Part shown: one piece after another, positions 46,555-48,538 of the stretch
Layout: each line of letters begins with the position of its first letter
Position numbering within the stretch: position 1 is the stretch's first letter
NCBI GenBank assembly: GCA_036897095.1
Contig: JAYMSP010000523.1
Location: 1-48,538 of the forward strand
Direction of reading: 5' to 3'
Origin: Plantago elongata
Lineage: Eukaryota > Streptophyta > Magnoliopsida > Lamiales > Plantaginaceae
DNA length: 48,538 nucleotides
Program-made: the position numbers and the translations under genes
Notes under the pieces: model-generated
What the model was told of the DNA's origin: nothing
The model's input: the letters and a program-made list of their open reading frames with translations, nothing else
The model's database searches: none

Positions 46555-47115
46555 TGGAGTGTAGTAACCAAAGAGGTGGAGTATGAGGAACCAAAATCCT
46601 AAACTGAAGACATATCTTGCAGAGAACATGAATTATGGTTAATGATTATGCAAGATAGGCCATCTTTACTAGAGAAACTTGATACTTAGATCTTGGTATC
46701 TAAAACAAATCTCAATAAATTAAGAGTGTCAAGTGTATATACAAAAGGAAATTGGAGGTTACTTAAAAAAATGAACATACAAGATACAAAACCAAACTAG
46801 TAGCATGAGAATTTACTAGAGGGGGTTGATAACCACAATTAGTTCTCTCATGTAGTAAATCACACCTCCCTAAGAATCCTTCTCATCATTGTAACATGCC
46901 ATGACTTGGTGCCACAAAAATTGGATGAAATACTACATTCTTACTATATGTTGATGATATGCTTGTACAAGACACAATAAACAAGAAATTAAGTCCATCA
47001 AGCATGAATTGGGTTTCAAAGTTTGAAATGAAGAATTATGGGTATGGATTTAGTACGAAAGAATTATTACAAACACCTATGGGTGAATCAAGAGATTTAT
47101 GCTAAAAAGTTGTTG
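46555..47115 (+). pseudogene. copia reverse transcriptase relic
   Basis: KEVEYEEPKS (46570-46600) is the conserved entry to the RT domain. Later VVNHTSLRILLIIVTCHDL (about 46850-46905) matches 'VVKHTSIRVLLALVAHYDL'. The YVDDML catalytic region (about 46945-46965) is broken by frameshifts and reads YMLMICLY-like. Then ...QEIYAKKLLIMFNMHSS at about 47090-47140. Confidence 0.75.
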
Positions 47116-47119
47116 ATCA

Positions 47120-47870
47120 TGTTCAATATGCATAGCTCTACTTACACCACCAATTAGTGGTCATTTCAAGCTCTCAGATTAACATAAGCCAAGTTTTTCA
47201 AGGGAACTGGATTAAACGAGGTATGTACCTTGTGCAAATGCTATAGGTAGCATAATGTAAAACACAATTTACGTTAGACCTGATATTGCGCATGCAATAT
47301 AAGTGTAGTGATCATATATCTGTCAGATCCGTGGAAAGCTAATTTGGAAGCTCTAATGTGGAAGATGACATATTTGAAAGGATGTTCTGATACATGCATC
47401 ATGTACGGAGGAAACAAGAGTTCATCTGGAGAAAAAATGAGGGGACGTTTTGATTCTAACTACGCTGCAAAGTTGAATAACATGAAAACTCAAACAAGCT
47501 ATATTGTACTTCCACTCTATCGGTTCAACTATTAGTTGGAAATCATGTATACAATCTATGGTCTCTCTCTCAACTACAAAGTTTAAATATATGGTTGCTA
47601 TGGAATCCGTGAAGGAAAGTTGTTACTAAAGGGAATCCAGAAGGAATTTGGCATTGACATTGATCATAGTTACAATTAGGGGGCTTTACACTCGGTTAAT
47701 CATCAATTGTTTTGTGAAAGGTCTAAACATATTGATGTTAGACTACACTCTAGAAGAGATGTGGTTGAGAAGGGTTTGATCCTTATGATATAAGTTTCAA
47801 CTACGAAGAGTTATGCACACATGTTGATAGAGGTGTTTCTTCATAGAAGCTCTACTATTGATGTGAATTT
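47120..47870 (+). pseudogene. copia RNase H relic
   Basis: ISGHFKLSD, then YVPCANAIGSIM, VRPDIAHAI (about 47155-47300) and KGCSDTCIMYGG (47365-47415) match the RT-RNase H linker of copia. HIDVRLHSR near 47730 matches the RNase H end 'HIDVRYHFIR'. Frames shift repeatedly. Confidence 0.75.
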
Positions 47871-48000
47871 CTTGACCTTGGAAGCATGCATACATCCATA
47901 AAATGTGTTGTTGGAACACGCAATGTGTTGAAGAACATTAATGGATGTGTTTTGCTTATAGAGAGTAGGGTTTCTATCCAAGGTGGAGAATTGTGGGAAG

Positions 48001-48508
48001 GAGAAGGTTTTTTGGGTGAGAAACTAAATTGTGAAAATGGACCAATACAAATCGATATATGTTGTTAGTTTAAAACCTGATCTTGAAACCATTAGATTGT
48101 AGATGAATAGTTGATGTTCTCCTTGAGTTTTATTTTGATTTTTTCCTCAATGTTCTTATATACATCTTCCGTAATTCTTTGTAATTTCATCATCTAAACT
48201 GTACACACTACACAGTGTGAGATATAGTGTGTAGAAGTTACATTTAGTCGTAAAGAGTGAGTTTCTAAGAGTATAGCATATTTGCTTTGTTGATTGAGTG
48301 ATGCTAGTTTTTTGGCTTTGAGTCCTCAACTCAATTATAGAAGAGTTGTGACTTGTTTTATGTTTGGGTTAGAACCAAAATTAACATGAAATCGTGTAAA
48401 TAAACCATACGAAATAAAAACTTTTTAAAAAAATGGTTACTATTTCAAAATACAATCCAACTACCTAAACTCTAATTCGAGCCGGCTATTATTTTTCTAT
48501 CTATAAAC
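48001..48508. other. possible 3' LTR remnant / flank
   Basis: Follows the polypurine-like tract. TACACACTACACAGTGTGAGATATAGTGTGTAGAAG (48200-48237) is partly palindromic. Without the 5' LTR its borders cannot be set. No gene. Confidence 0.35.
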
Positions 48509-48538
48509 CTAAGATATATATATATATATATATATATA
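48509..48538. repeat. (TA)n microsatellite at the window end
   Basis: An unbroken TA dinucleotide run of about 26 bp that continues to the last base. Confidence 0.9.

Larger units (their letters stand above)
43340..48000 (+). mobile_element. decayed Ty1/copia retrotransposon
   Basis: Domains appear in copia order (gag, protease, integrase, RT, RNase H) on the plus strand, each broken by stops and frameshifts; separate entries give positions. AAGGTGGAGA at about 47980-47989 resembles the polypurine tract before a 3' LTR. No tRNA-Met primer site or 5' LTR was found. The MULE lies just upstream. Between integrase and RT (about 45340-46410) are younger insertions and duplications. Non-functional. 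Confidence 0.85.

Overview
This is nuclear DNA from a eudicot plant. Evidence: genes split by short GT-AG introns, AT-rich intergenic DNA, a plastid-targeted leucine-biosynthesis enzyme, and plant-only families (BAHD acyltransferase, nodulin-like MFS carrier, MIKC MADS-box). Asterid affinity (perhaps Lamiales) is only an impression from the protein sequences. All exon models were made by eye, from splice signals, reading phase and remembered family sequences.

Layout. 1-1360: no gene. 1371-2773 (+): BAHD acyltransferase with a frameshifted N-terminus. 3199-7220 (-): complete 11-exon plastid 3-isopropylmalate dehydrogenase. 7221-10578: AT-rich DNA with a degenerate repeat array. 10579-11100 (+): intronless serine-rich protein. 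11101-13707: non-coding, with a MITE. 13708-17004 (+): three-exon nodulin-like/NFD4-like transporter whose intron 1 begins with a tandem array built on its splice donor. 18104-18811 (-): SAM-domain protein. 21345-26774 (-): complete 15-exon leucine-rich-repeat protein (At1g15740 type) with a predicted 5'UTR intron. 27950-31060: intergenic, with MITEs and a 3 x 32 bp tandem repeat. 31100-31990 (+): spliced-leader-like sequence pointing into the next gene. 32242-34783 (-): I/K-domain exons of an FLC/MAF-type MADS-box gene with no visible MADS-box exon. 34784-41519: non-coding, possibly the giant first intron of that gene. 41520-43065: MULE-type transposon with ~137 bp inverted repeats and a perfect 9 bp target duplication. 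43340-48000 (+): decayed Ty1/copia retrotransposon, itself interrupted by other repeats. The window ends in a (TA)n run.

The left 27 kb is an ordinary gene-rich block of unrelated housekeeping and accessory genes; the right 20 kb is repeat-dominated. The most interesting items are: (i) the orphan FLC-like exons, with a GC-AG intron, a sixth exon lacking both splice dinucleotides, and an opposing leader at the 3' end that recalls the COOLAIR arrangement; (ii) four copies of a very small tRNA-derived SINE, each with target-site duplications; (iii) the MULE; (iv) the donor-site tandem array in the transporter intron.
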